Made by a program: the position numbers and the translations under genes. From JAJRPT01 sp964465945 (GTDB lineage Bacteria; Bacteroidota; Ignavibacteria; Kapaibacteriales; UBA2268), in assembly GCA_964465945.1 (NCBI GenBank), contig CAYXMM010000003.1:1-64000 (forward strand): a stretch of 64,000 bases of DNA, in the 5' to 3' direction. The first letter of the stretch is position 1. Each line of letters begins with the position of its first letter. Positions 25,671 through 33,552 of the stretch are shown piece after piece. A model generated the notes under the pieces. It was given only the letters and a program-made list of their open reading frames with translations. It searched no databases and was not told the origin of the DNA.

Positions 25671-26957
25671 ATGCAAAGATACACTCTTAAAATAGGGCAA
25701 CAAGCTAAGCGACTTCGAATTATTCGTGATAATGAACGAATTAACGAAGAACTTAATAAATATAATCAAAAAAAATATGAAAAATATTTATTAATCTCAC
25801 GCGAACAAGAAATTCAACAAGAAAAAAAGAAGAAATTAGATGCTGAAGAAGCAGAGCGAAAAGCCGAAGATGTTGAAAGAAATGAGCGTTTAAAAGAGCT
25901 TGAAAAAAAAGAAGCGCAAGCCACAAGATTTTGGAAAGAGTTTGTTATTGCTAATGAAGGTAAATTAGTAAATTTAGATTTAAGTAAAATTTCAGAAGAT
26001 ACTATCCCAATTAGTGTAGCAAAAGAAGAAATTCAACATGCTTATGAAAGAGGTATGGAAGATGGACAACTTCAAGCAATGTCAACGTATAAAATTGAAA
26101 TTGAAAAATATCAAGACTGGATAAGAAGAATAGATAACTTAAGTAACGAACTTTCTAAAGAACATACTCTTGCTATTGAAAGCTTTGAAAATAACTTAGT
26201 TGATTTATCTGTGATGATTGCCGAATCAATTCTTGACGAACATATAGCGCAAGATAAGTCTATTGTATTAAAGCAGGTTAGAAAAGCAATTGCTTCTGTA
26301 TATTTTGAAAAGATTTTTAAAATCCATGTTAATCCAGATGCTGTTCGTATTTTAACAGAAGTAAAATCTACTTTACTTCAAGATGAAATTGAAGCAAATA
26401 AAATCGAAATTTATCCTAACCCTGGTGTGCCTGTTGGAGGTTGTCTTCTTGAAACTTCTGGTGGAATGCTTGATGCAAGAATAAAAAACCAATTACGAAA
26501 AGTGTATAAGGAACTTCAACTTGAAGACGAAAGAGTATTTAATACGAAAGAAGTCGAAGAAGAATTAAATAGTTTCTATGATAAAGTTGATGAAGAAATT
26601 AATAGTTATAGATTTGATGAAAGCACTGATAGTAGTGAAATAAGCGATTATGATGACGAAACTTTATTAGAAGAAATGCCAGAAGAATATAAAGAATTAT
26701 ATGGCGATGATATTTTTGGAGAAGATGAACTCGATTTAGAAGGCAATAAAATAGAAGATATTCCAGAAGTAGAAAAAGAAGAGCAAAGTAGCGAAATAGA
26801 CTACGGAAAGTTGTATGAAGATGAAGTAAAAAAACAAGAAGATGATGAATTTAGTTTTGATGATGAGCTGGGAGAAGATGATTTAGACGAAAACAAAAGT
26901 AACGATGAATTTGGATTAAGTGACTTTAATTTCGATGAAGACGTTAATAATGATTAA
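25671..26957 (+). CDS. fliH: FliH-like export ATPase regulator with acidic tail
   Basis: 428 residues, well above the usual 220-280 for FliH. The N-terminal 110 residues are a long charged helix (coiled coil, K/E-rich). Residues about 125-290 match the FliH/YscL-like core, with an A-Y-E-R-G-M-E-D-G-Q spacer and V-G-G-C-L-L-E-T-S-G-G-M-L-D-A near 250-270. After that come about 140 residues dominated by Asp and Glu, probably disordered. FliH binds FliI and inhibits or positions the ATPase at the export gate. Identity rests on the core motif plus position between fliG and fliI. The acidic extension has no assigned function. Confidence 0.88.
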   Translation: MQRYTLKIGQQAKRLRIIRDNERINEELNKYNQKKYEKYLLISREQEIQQEKKKKLDAEEAERKAEDVERNERLKELEKKEAQATRFWKEFVIANEGKLVNLDLSKISEDTIPISVAKEEIQHAYERGMEDGQLQAMSTYKIEIEKYQDWIRRIDNLSNELSKEHTLAIESFENNLVDLSVMIAESILDEHIAQDKSIVLKQVRKAIASVYFEKIFKIHVNPDAVRILTEVKSTLLQDEIEANKIEIYPNPGVPVGGCLLETSGGMLDARIKNQLRKVYKELQLEDERVFNTKEVEEELNSFYDKVDEEINSYRFDESTDSSEISDYDDETLLEEMPEEYKELYGDDIFGEDELDLEGNKIEDIPEVEKEEQSSEIDYGKLYEDEVKKQEDDEFSFDDELGEDDLDENKSNDEFGLSDFNFDEDVNND

Positions 26958-26974
26958 TTGACTACTTGGCACTT

Positions 26975-28306
26975 ATGATTAAAAGTAATTTAAAAAAAGT
27001 TAGATTTGAACAAGTTTTAAAAAATGTCAATCCTTTTCAAAAAATTGGAAATTTAACTAATGTTGTAGGTCTAGTTTTAGAATCAAATGGACCAAAAGCT
27101 CCCATTGGTCAAGTATGTGTTCTTCGTGATGAAAAAGGAAGAGATGTTTCAAAAGCAGAAATAGTTGGCTTTAAAGAAGGCAACAAAATTTTATCTATGG
27201 TGCTTGGTGACACTAATAATATTTCACCAGGAATGGAAATTATTTCAACTGACGAAGAATTTAAAATCAATGTATCAACTCAATTAATGGGTCGTGTTCT
27301 TGATGGATTAGGTGAACCAATTGATGGACTTAGAGTTGCTGCAAATCAAGAAAAGCGTTCAATTTATGCAACTCCTCCCAACCCTCTTTTTAGAAAATCT
27401 ATTACAGAACCTCTCTTTACAGGTGTAAGAGCAATCGATGGCTTATTAACAATAGGGAAGGGTCAAAGAGCTGGTATTTTTGCTGGTTCAGGTGTAGGTA
27501 AGTCAACTTTATTAGGTATGATAGCAAAAAATTCTTCGGCAGATGTGAATGTTATTGCTTTGATTGGTGAGCGTGGTAGAGAAGTTAAAGAATTTATCGA
27601 AAAAGACCTCGGTGAAGAGGGATTGAAAAGGTCTGTTGTTATTGTAGCAACTTCTGACCAACCCGCATTAGTAAGAGTAAAAGCTGCTCTTGTTGCTACA
27701 ACTATTGCAGAATTTTTTAGAGACCAAGAACTTGATGTAATGTTAATGATGGATTCTGTTACGCGTTTGGCTATGGCTCAAAGAGAGGTTGGCTTGGCTA
27801 TTGGCGAACCGCCAACTACCAAGGGCTATACTCCTTCTTGTTTTTCAATTATGCAAAAAGTAATGGAACGAGCTGGGACAAGCGATAAAGGAACGATTTC
27901 TGCTCTTTATACAGTATTAGTTGAAGGCGATGATTTTAACGAACCAATTTCAGATGCTGCAAGAGGTATTCTTGATGGGCATATTATGCTTTCAAGGAAA
28001 ATGGCTAATTTAGGTCACTACCCTGCGATAGACACCCTTGAATCAATTAGTAGGGTTATGAGTAAAGTGATTAGCAAAGAGCATTTGTTAGCAGCAAGGC
28101 GAGTTAAAGAATTACTTGCTAATTATCGTACTTCCGAAGATTTAATTTCAATTGGTGCTTATCAAAAAGGGACTAACCCGAAAACGGATATGGCTATCCA
28201 AATGAATGACAAAATCAACCAATTCCTTCGCCAAGAGGAAAATCATACAAATGAATATGATGAGACAATTGATTGGGTTAAAAATCTTTCTTCACAAAGC
28301 CAATAA
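26975..28306 (+). CDS. fliI: Flagellar export ATPase FliI
   Basis: 443 residues from ATG 26975 (a TTG three codons upstream is an alternative). Hexameric ATPase that unfolds export substrates, related to F1 beta. Walker A is G-S-G-V-G-K-S-T (171-178), Walker B V-M-L-M-M-D-S-V-T-R. The stretch G-E-P-P-T-T-K-G-Y-T-P-S and the D-D-F-N-E-P-I-S-D block typify FliI and its injectisome homologues. Flagellar assignment follows from the adjacent fliF and fliG. Last gene of the fliPQFGHI unit; no clear terminator follows. Confidence 0.96.
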   Translation: MIKSNLKKVRFEQVLKNVNPFQKIGNLTNVVGLVLESNGPKAPIGQVCVLRDEKGRDVSKAEIVGFKEGNKILSMVLGDTNNISPGMEIISTDEEFKINVSTQLMGRVLDGLGEPIDGLRVAANQEKRSIYATPPNPLFRKSITEPLFTGVRAIDGLLTIGKGQRAGIFAGSGVGKSTLLGMIAKNSSADVNVIALIGERGREVKEFIEKDLGEEGLKRSVVIVATSDQPALVRVKAALVATTIAEFFRDQELDVMLMMDSVTRLAMAQREVGLAIGEPPTTKGYTPSCFSIMQKVMERAGTSDKGTISALYTVLVEGDDFNEPISDAARGILDGHIMLSRKMANLGHYPAIDTLESISRVMSKVISKEHLLAARRVKELLANYRTSEDLISIGAYQKGTNPKTDMAIQMNDKINQFLRQEENHTNEYDETIDWVKNLSSQSQ

Positions 28307-28332
28307 TTTTTACTTAGATAATAATATTTTAT

Positions 28333-28340
28333 TAAATTTG
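28333..28340 (+). promoter_or_regulatory. Putative -7 box for the Lon-domain gene
   Basis: TAAATTTG, 34 nt before the ATG at 28375, matches TAnnTTTG. No -33 TTTG is found at the right distance. Confidence 0.3.
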
Positions 28341-28374
28341 TTTTATTGATATTTATAAATTAAATTTTTTAAAT

Positions 28375-28998
28375 ATGAGAGTTGCTCTATTCCCATTAGC
28401 ATTAGTTTTATTCCCACAATCTTCATTTAGTTTACATATCTTTGAAGATAGGTATAAGAAATTAGTTAAAGACTGCTTTAACAAAAAGCTGCCTTTTGGT
28501 ATTAATTTCGTTCATAACTCTAAAATGTTTGATATAGGGTGTTTAGTTGAAATAAGCGAAATAATTCAAGAATATGAAGACGGGAAACTTGACATAATAA
28601 TCACAGGTAAAGATAGATATTATTTGCAAAATTTCAATGATGGAGAAAAGGCATATTATACTGGGGATATTACTTTGTTTTATGATAATAATGAATACAT
28701 TGACCCAAATTTAGCAATTGATTGCATTGAAAATTTTAATAGTCTGATTAAAAGAATTGAAATCCTTAAAATTAATAGTATTTCAATGAGCGAATCAAAT
28801 AATCGGCATCTATCATTTCTAATCGCACAAAAAGCAGGTTTTACAGGACTTCAAAAACAAGAACTAATTGAAATGACTTCCGAAAATAAAAGACTATTAT
28901 TTATTAAAAATCATTTTAATAATTTACTTCCAACTCTTGATAAAGTTGAGCAAACTGAAAGAATTATAAAAAATGATGGATACTTAACTAATTATTAA
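28375..28998 (+). CDS. Lon substrate-binding-domain protein (stand-alone)
   Basis: 207 residues. It begins V-A-L-F-P-L-A-L-V-L-F-P, then L-H-I-F-E-D-R-Y-K-K-L-V, the standard opening of the Lon N-terminal (LAN, PF02190) domain. I-G-C-L-V-E-I and D-I-I-I-T-G follow at the expected places. There is no AAA+ or protease domain, so this is a stand-alone member. Such proteins are widespread and poorly understood; substrate recognition or an adaptor role is inferred. Its stop is 5 nt before the folP ATG, so it is cotranscribed with a folate gene, but no functional link is evident. Confidence 0.9.
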   Translation: MRVALFPLALVLFPQSSFSLHIFEDRYKKLVKDCFNKKLPFGINFVHNSKMFDIGCLVEISEIIQEYEDGKLDIIITGKDRYYLQNFNDGEKAYYTGDITLFYDNNEYIDPNLAIDCIENFNSLIKRIEILKINSISMSESNNRHLSFLIAQKAGFTGLQKQELIEMTSENKRLLFIKNHFNNLLPTLDKVEQTERIIKNDGYLTNY

Positions 28999-29003
28999 TT
29001 ACT

Positions 29004-29804
29004 ATGAATAAAATTGTTTTTCCAAAAATAATGGGAATTATAAACGTTACACCTGACTCTTTTTCAGATGGTGGAGTGAATTTTTGGTATAAAGATGCAA
29101 TAAATAATGCTTTAAAATTAATTGATGACGGCGCAGATATTATTGATATTGGAGGAGAAAGCAGGCGACCTGGTTCTGAATCAATTAGCTTAGAGGAAGA
29201 AATAAATAGAGTTATTCCTGTTATTAAAGAAATTAAAAGATTGCGACCAAGTATTAAAATTTCTATAGATACAGTAAAATATGAAGTAGCAAAACAATCC
29301 TTAGATTTGGGTGTGGAAATTATTAATGACATATATGGATTAAGTTTCGAACCGAGATTCGTTGATTTAGCAAAAGAATACAATGCTGGATTAATCTTAA
29401 TGCATATTAAAGGGAAGCCGCGAACTATGCAATTAAATCCAACTTATGATGATTTAATTGGTGAAATATCAAGTTTTTTACAAGAAAAAGTAAACATTGC
29501 AATAAATAAAAATGTGAATTATGTTTGGGTTGATGTTGGAATTGGATTTGGGAAAACTGTCGACGACAACATCAATTTACTCCGTAACCTTGAAAAATTT
29601 AATAACTTAGGTGCCAAGCAAGTTTTAGGAATTTCGCGTAAAACTTTTATTGGCAAACTGCATAATATAGAAAAAGCAAAAGACAGAGACATAGAAACTT
29701 TAATTTACCATACATTACTTTTAAATAAAAATGTAGATATTATCAGAGTTCATTCTGTAAAAAATTACAAAACAATGAAAGATATTTTTAATTTATTAAA
29801 ATAG
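29004..29804 (+). CDS. folP: Dihydropteroate synthase
   Basis: 266 residues. Condenses dihydropterin pyrophosphate with p-aminobenzoate in folate synthesis. Visible motifs are M-G-I-I-N-V-T-P-D-S-F-S-D-G-G (10-24), I-D-I-G-G-E-S-R-R-P-G (47-57), V-x-I-S-I-D-T near 90, and the C-terminal S-R-K-T-F-I-G. Position 54 is Arg where most enzymes have Thr (G-G-E-S-T-R-P-G). This is in loop 2, a region linked to sulfonamide resistance. The gene follows the Lon-domain gene by 5 nt. It ends 5 nt before the stop of convergent sixA. Confidence 0.95.
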   Translation: MNKIVFPKIMGIINVTPDSFSDGGVNFWYKDAINNALKLIDDGADIIDIGGESRRPGSESISLEEEINRVIPVIKEIKRLRPSIKISIDTVKYEVAKQSLDLGVEIINDIYGLSFEPRFVDLAKEYNAGLILMHIKGKPRTMQLNPTYDDLIGEISSFLQEKVNIAINKNVNYVWVDVGIGFGKTVDDNINLLRNLEKFNNLGAKQVLGISRKTFIGKLHNIEKAKDRDIETLIYHTLLLNKNVDIIRVHSVKNYKTMKDIFNLLK

Positions 29805-29809
29805 TAGTT

Positions 29810-30307
29810 CTAAATCTCATAATTTTTAGGAAAATCAAAAACTTCTAAAGTTCCATTAATTTCATCTACCATGTTCCAGGTATCTATTTCAAACGTAATT
29901 ATAGCAATCCCGCAAGAAGGTAGCGTGCCTACGTTTGTAGCCGAGTAGTACTTTACTAATGAGGAAAAATCAGGATTATGACCAAAATACATTACTGAAT
30001 TTATTTTATCATTTAACAATGGCAAAGTTTCTCGAACAAAAGTTATTCCACTATTATAAATCTCTTTAGTGAAATTAACTTGTGAAGGAGCAAGATTTAA
30101 TTCATTGATGAAAAATTCAGCAGTAGTTTTAGCTCGCACTGCAGTTGAAGAGTAAAGCATATCGACTTTAATATTGCGTTCAGCAAAAATATTTGCCATA
30201 TATGGCGCATCTCTCATTCCTCTATTATTGAGAGGTCGTTCAAAATCGTGTAAACCAGGATGGTCCCAGTCAGATTTTGCGTGTCTATTAAGTATTAATG
30301 TTTTCAT
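29810..30307 (-). CDS. SixA-like histidine phosphatase
   Basis: 165 residues. The catalytic motif R8-H9-A-K-S-D-W near the N-terminus, then R-P-L-N-N-R-G and S-S-T-A-V-R-A-x-x-T, and a second histidine in F-G-H-N-P-D, define the small SixA branch of the histidine (phosphoglycerate-mutase-like) phosphatases. E. coli SixA dephosphorylates phosphohistidine on phosphorelay or PTS proteins; the substrate here is unknown. Its ATG overlaps the stop of the LCP-family gene in a TAATG junction, so it is translated from that transcript. Confidence 0.93.
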   Translation of the reverse strand: MKTLILNRHAKSDWDHPGLHDFERPLNNRGMRDAPYMANIFAERNIKVDMLYSSTAVRAKTTAEFFINELNLAPSQVNFTKEIYNSGITFVRETLPLLNDKINSVMYFGHNPDFSSLVKYYSATNVGTLPSCGIAIITFEIDTWNMVDEINGTLEVFDFPKNYEI

Positions 30308-31515
30308 TAGTAGTAGTCAATTGAAATTATACTTTGGGCTTCTTTAAATTTCCCTAAAGCAATATATGCTTGTGATAAAATATCTTTAAACCTATATTTA
30401 ATCTTATTTCTGATTTGTTTGTTGCTTATTTGTAACCACGATTTTTGCTCAAAGTAGCGTTTTAGTCTATTTATTTTCATTTGATTATTTGGATGTTTTT
30501 CTGCTTCATTAAGTAAAATTGTCAATTTATTTGTAATTAATGCTGAGTTTGCACTATCATTAGAATAATTTTTTGTTGACAATAACGAATCTAAAGATGT
30601 TTTATTAAATAAATCAATTACTTGGTAGTCAGATATTACTTTTGGCTTAACAAAATTATGTATCTCGGTATGTTTTAAATTTCTAAATGAATTAGATAAA
30701 CTTAATAACTCTGGTTTCGATAAATTTGTGTTGACTAACTCTAAAAAAATGTTAAAAATTAAATCAGGTGAATTCTTTGCTAAATCATTAACTTTCAAAA
30801 TTGCTCCTTTAATGAAATGTCCTTGATTATAAGAACGTTGAAAATCTCCTATCCTATAACTCTTCCTATCTCTAAGTAAGCGCAAAGTAGATTTTGCATC
30901 ATTGAAACCAAGATTTTCTATAATACCAATTGCTTGTGAAAACCCAAGTTCAACATAGAAATGAATATGATCAATTTCTGCAATCCTTGCTAATTCTTTC
31001 AAATACGCTTTTCTACCTTTTCCTCCGAGAACGTTTGCGAGAATATTAAATCTCTGCAAAGTGTCTTCTTCAAATCCAGCATCTGCATAAGTATCGCGAG
31101 GTACTGAGAATATCTCGATTACACCTTGCTCAGGCAATAATGAAATAATATGGTTTGCATCAGCGTGCTTATAATTAACACCTAAACGACTATCGACGCC
31201 TGTTACTGCAATATTTATTCTTTTTCCACTGAATACCTTTGTGGTAACTTTTTTATCTTCTATATTGATTAAAAAAGGATTTTTAACATCTATAGTATCT
31301 GAAACAATTAGTTTATTACCTGTAGTGTCAAAATCAAGGTCTAACTTATATAGATTATTTTCATAACTTGAATCCAATTCTATTGCACCATTTACTTTAT
31401 GAAAAGGACTAAACGATTCAATGATGTTTTCTTTAGCAATTATTGTGGCTTTTGTTTGTTTGGATAAAGCAAAATAAACAAAGCTTATAGAAATAATAAA
31501 TCCAAGAATAATCAT
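30307..31515 (-). CDS. LCP (LytR-CpsA-Psr) family protein
   Basis: 402 residues, one N-terminal membrane anchor (about 1-17) and a periplasmic domain. LCP hallmarks are I-A-V-T-G-V-D-S-R-L-G, H-A-D-A-N-H-I-I-S-L, I-F-S-V-P-R-D-T-Y, and later R-D-R-K-S-Y-R-I-G-D-F-Q-R-S-Y-N-Q-G, which place the conserved Arg and Asp residues of the polyprenyl-phosphate pocket. LCP enzymes transfer polyprenyl-linked polymers to cell-wall acceptors; the role in Gram-negatives is less clear. About 110 C-terminal residues are not part of the core. Coupled to sixA downstream (1-nt overlap) and 34 nt after the EamA gene. The frame stays open 5' of the ATG but offers no better start. Confidence 0.88.
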   Translation of the reverse strand: MIILGFIISISFVYFALSKQTKATIIAKENIIESFSPFHKVNGAIELDSSYENNLYKLDLDFDTTGNKLIVSDTIDVKNPFLINIEDKKVTTKVFSGKRINIAVTGVDSRLGVNYKHADANHIISLLPEQGVIEIFSVPRDTYADAGFEEDTLQRFNILANVLGGKGRKAYLKELARIAEIDHIHFYVELGFSQAIGIIENLGFNDAKSTLRLLRDRKSYRIGDFQRSYNQGHFIKGAILKVNDLAKNSPDLIFNIFLELVNTNLSKPELLSLSNSFRNLKHTEIHNFVKPKVISDYQVIDLFNKTSLDSLLSTKNYSNDSANSALITNKLTILLNEAEKHPNNQMKINRLKRYFEQKSWLQISNKQIRNKIKYRFKDILSQAYIALGKFKEAQSIISIDYY

Positions 31516-31549
31516 GGAAATCGCAATTAGTGTTATTATTTTTTTCTTT

Positions 31550-32452
31550 TTACTTATTTTTCATTAACCTTTTAATAAAATTAGTTATCGGCAAACCTAG
31601 TTCAGAAGTTAATGCACCACAAAAAATTATAACTGCTCCTAAAGTTTCTCTGTCATTGAGAATTTCACGAAATGCAATATAAGCAAACAATGTTGCAAAT
31701 AGTGGTTCTAATGAAAATATAATTGCTGCTTTAACTGGTGTTGTATTCTTTTGAAAATTAGTTTGAATAAACATCAATATAAATGAAGCAACAATTCCAT
31801 TAAATGCAATTGATTCTATTAATTTATAATTAAAATTCACATAAAAATTATGCGATTCAAATATAAAGAATCCAACTAAGCAACACAAGAACATCACAAA
31901 TAATTGAACAAAAACGAGATTATATGTTAAATTTTTTGTTTCATTCAGATAAGTGAATTTATCTAATGTTGGAATAAATATAGCCCAACAGAATGTCGAA
32001 AAAAAGGTTAGCAAATCACCTTTATTTATATCCGAAAAATCTGGATTTGCAAAAAGATACAACCCAATAAAGGCAATCACAACGGCAAACTTTGAAAATA
32101 GTTGTACTTTCTTGTTTGATATAATCTTCGTCGTGAATGGTGTCATCACTACTGCCAATCCTGTAATAAAAGCAGATTTTTGCACTGTGGTATGTTGCAA
32201 ACCGAGAGTCTGGAGTATAAAGCCAACGCCATAAAGTGACCCAAGTATTAATCCTTGCTTAAGTAACTTAGTGTCTTTTAAATTTAGCTTGTGTCCAAAA
32301 AAAACAAGTACTAATGCAACCGCTAAACCAAATCTCAATACAAGATAGAAATAAGGTCCAGTTGATTCTAATCCAATCTTTGTAAATAAAAATGTTGCTC
32401 CCCAGATAAGCGTCATTAGTAGGAGCATTAATTCAGAAGTCCAACTTTTCAA
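31550..32452 (-). CDS. EamA/DMT-family transporter
   Basis: 300 residues, ten hydrophobic helices as two five-helix EamA repeats. The start E-L-M-L-L-L-M-T-L-I-W-G-A-T-F-L-F-T-K opens the first repeat, and P-V-K-A-A-I-I-F-S-L-E-P-L-F-A-T-L-F closes the second with the usual E-P motif. Inner-membrane drug/metabolite exporter; the substrate is not predictable. The start is TTG at 32452 with AAGAG 7 nt upstream; ATG 32428 would cut off only eight residues. First gene of a minus-strand unit with LCP and sixA. A TAATTTTG box lies 21 nt upstream. Confidence 0.92.
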   Translation of the reverse strand: MKSWTSELMLLLMTLIWGATFLFTKIGLESTGPYFYLVLRFGLAVALVLVFFGHKLNLKDTKLLKQGLILGSLYGVGFILQTLGLQHTTVQKSAFITGLAVVMTPFTTKIISNKKVQLFSKFAVVIAFIGLYLFANPDFSDINKGDLLTFFSTFCWAIFIPTLDKFTYLNETKNLTYNLVFVQLFVMFLCCLVGFFIFESHNFYVNFNYKLIESIAFNGIVASFILMFIQTNFQKNTTPVKAAIIFSLEPLFATLFAYIAFREILNDRETLGAVIIFCGALTSELGLPITNFIKRLMKNK

Positions 32453-32472
32453 TTTAAACTCTTAATAAATTA

Positions 32473-32480
32473 CAAAATTA
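32473..32480 (-). promoter_or_regulatory. Putative -7 box for the EamA-LCP-sixA unit
   Basis: TAATTTTG on the minus strand matches TAnnTTTG, 21 nt before the TTG start. Together with AAGAG between box and start it supports the TTG. No -33 element is seen. Confidence 0.4.
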
Positions 32481-32607
32481 GTAATTTTAAATAAGAATTG
32501 TGTTACTTAATTGTTAAAAAGTATTTATTAATGTTTTATATTAAAATTGTATTTTGGCATAAAGATTGATGTTATTGAGTGAATTTAACTAAATAAATGG
32601 AGAGAAG

Positions 32608-33552
32608 ATGTCTTCTATAAAAGATTTTACTGTGATTGGAATTGATGGCGGGGGAACACATACAAGAGGTGCTTTATATAAAGGAGAAGAAATTTTAGCA
32701 GTATCAAAATCAGGAACTACAAGAATTGGTGCTGTTGGAGTAGGGGAGTCTTGTGAAAGAACATTAAATGTAATAATTGACCTGTGTGCTCAAGCAAATA
32801 TCGAACATAGCGAAATTGACGCTGTTGTTGTTGGTCTTGCTGGAGTATGGCTTGATGAAGAGAAAAAAAGGTCAGCACATTTATTAAAAACTCTTGGTAG
32901 AGGACATAATTTTGAATTAAATGATTTAATCGTAACATCTGATGCAGAAATTGCCTTAGAAGGTGCGTTTGATGGTGGTGATGGAATAATAACTATAGTT
33001 GGGACTGGCTCAATCGCTCTTGCTAAAATTGGAGACAGATTAGAAAGATGTGGTGGTTGGGGCATCGAACTTGATGACGAAGGTAGTGGCGCTTGGATAG
33101 GTAGAGAAGGGCTTACAGCTGTGGTTAGAGCTATTGATGGTAGAGGTAAAAAAACTATTATGACAGATAGAGTAGAAGATCTATACCCAACTATTAGCAT
33201 AGCAAACCCAAGAACAATAGTAAAAGCATATAACGAAGGTGCATTCAAATATCACATGCTAACCCCGACTGTAATGCAATGTGCTGAACAAGGCGATGAA
33301 GTCGCATTAGATATTATTACAAGAAGTGCTAAACATTTAGTCGAATTACCACAAGTATTAAAACAACATTATTCTAAAAAACCTGTTCCTGTCGCTTTAA
33401 TGGGTGGAATAATCGATAACGATACGCTTTTAGCTGGTATGCTTTTAGAAGAAATCAAAAAAGATAAGCAAATAAAAATAGTTGAGCCACAAGGAACTGC
33501 TTTAAATGGAGCTTATAGAATGGCAGTAAATTTAATTGAGAATATGGATTAA
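32608..33552 (+). CDS. BadF/BadG/BcrA/BcrD-type ATPase, probable sugar kinase
   Basis: 314 residues of the ASKHA (actin/hexokinase) fold. The phosphate-1 motif I-G-I-D-G-G-G-T-H-T-R, V-G-L-A-G-V (phosphate 2 region), G-T-G-S-I-A near 130, and the late A-L-M-G-G-I-I-D-N-D are all present. Members with this length are mostly N-acetylglucosamine or glucosamine kinases; no cysteine pattern of benzoyl-CoA reductase activators is seen. Cytosolic. GGAGAG precedes the ATG. The gene stands alone and its stop overlaps the end of the convergent NTPase gene by 4 nt. Confidence 0.9.
   Translation: MSSIKDFTVIGIDGGGTHTRGALYKGEEILAVSKSGTTRIGAVGVGESCERTLNVIIDLCAQANIEHSEIDAVVVGLAGVWLDEEKKRSAHLLKTLGRGHNFELNDLIVTSDAEIALEGAFDGGDGIITIVGTGSIALAKIGDRLERCGGWGIELDDEGSGAWIGREGLTAVVRAIDGRGKKTIMTDRVEDLYPTISIANPRTIVKAYNEGAFKYHMLTPTVMQCAEQGDEVALDIITRSAKHLVELPQVLKQHYSKKPVPVALMGGIIDNDTLLAGMLLEEIKKDKQIKIVEPQGTALNGAYRMAVNLIENMD

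Noticed and set aside
21760..28306. The operon as a non-flagellar type III injectisome
   Set aside because: FliF, FliG with torque-helix charges, and no secretin, needle or effector genes favour a flagellum.
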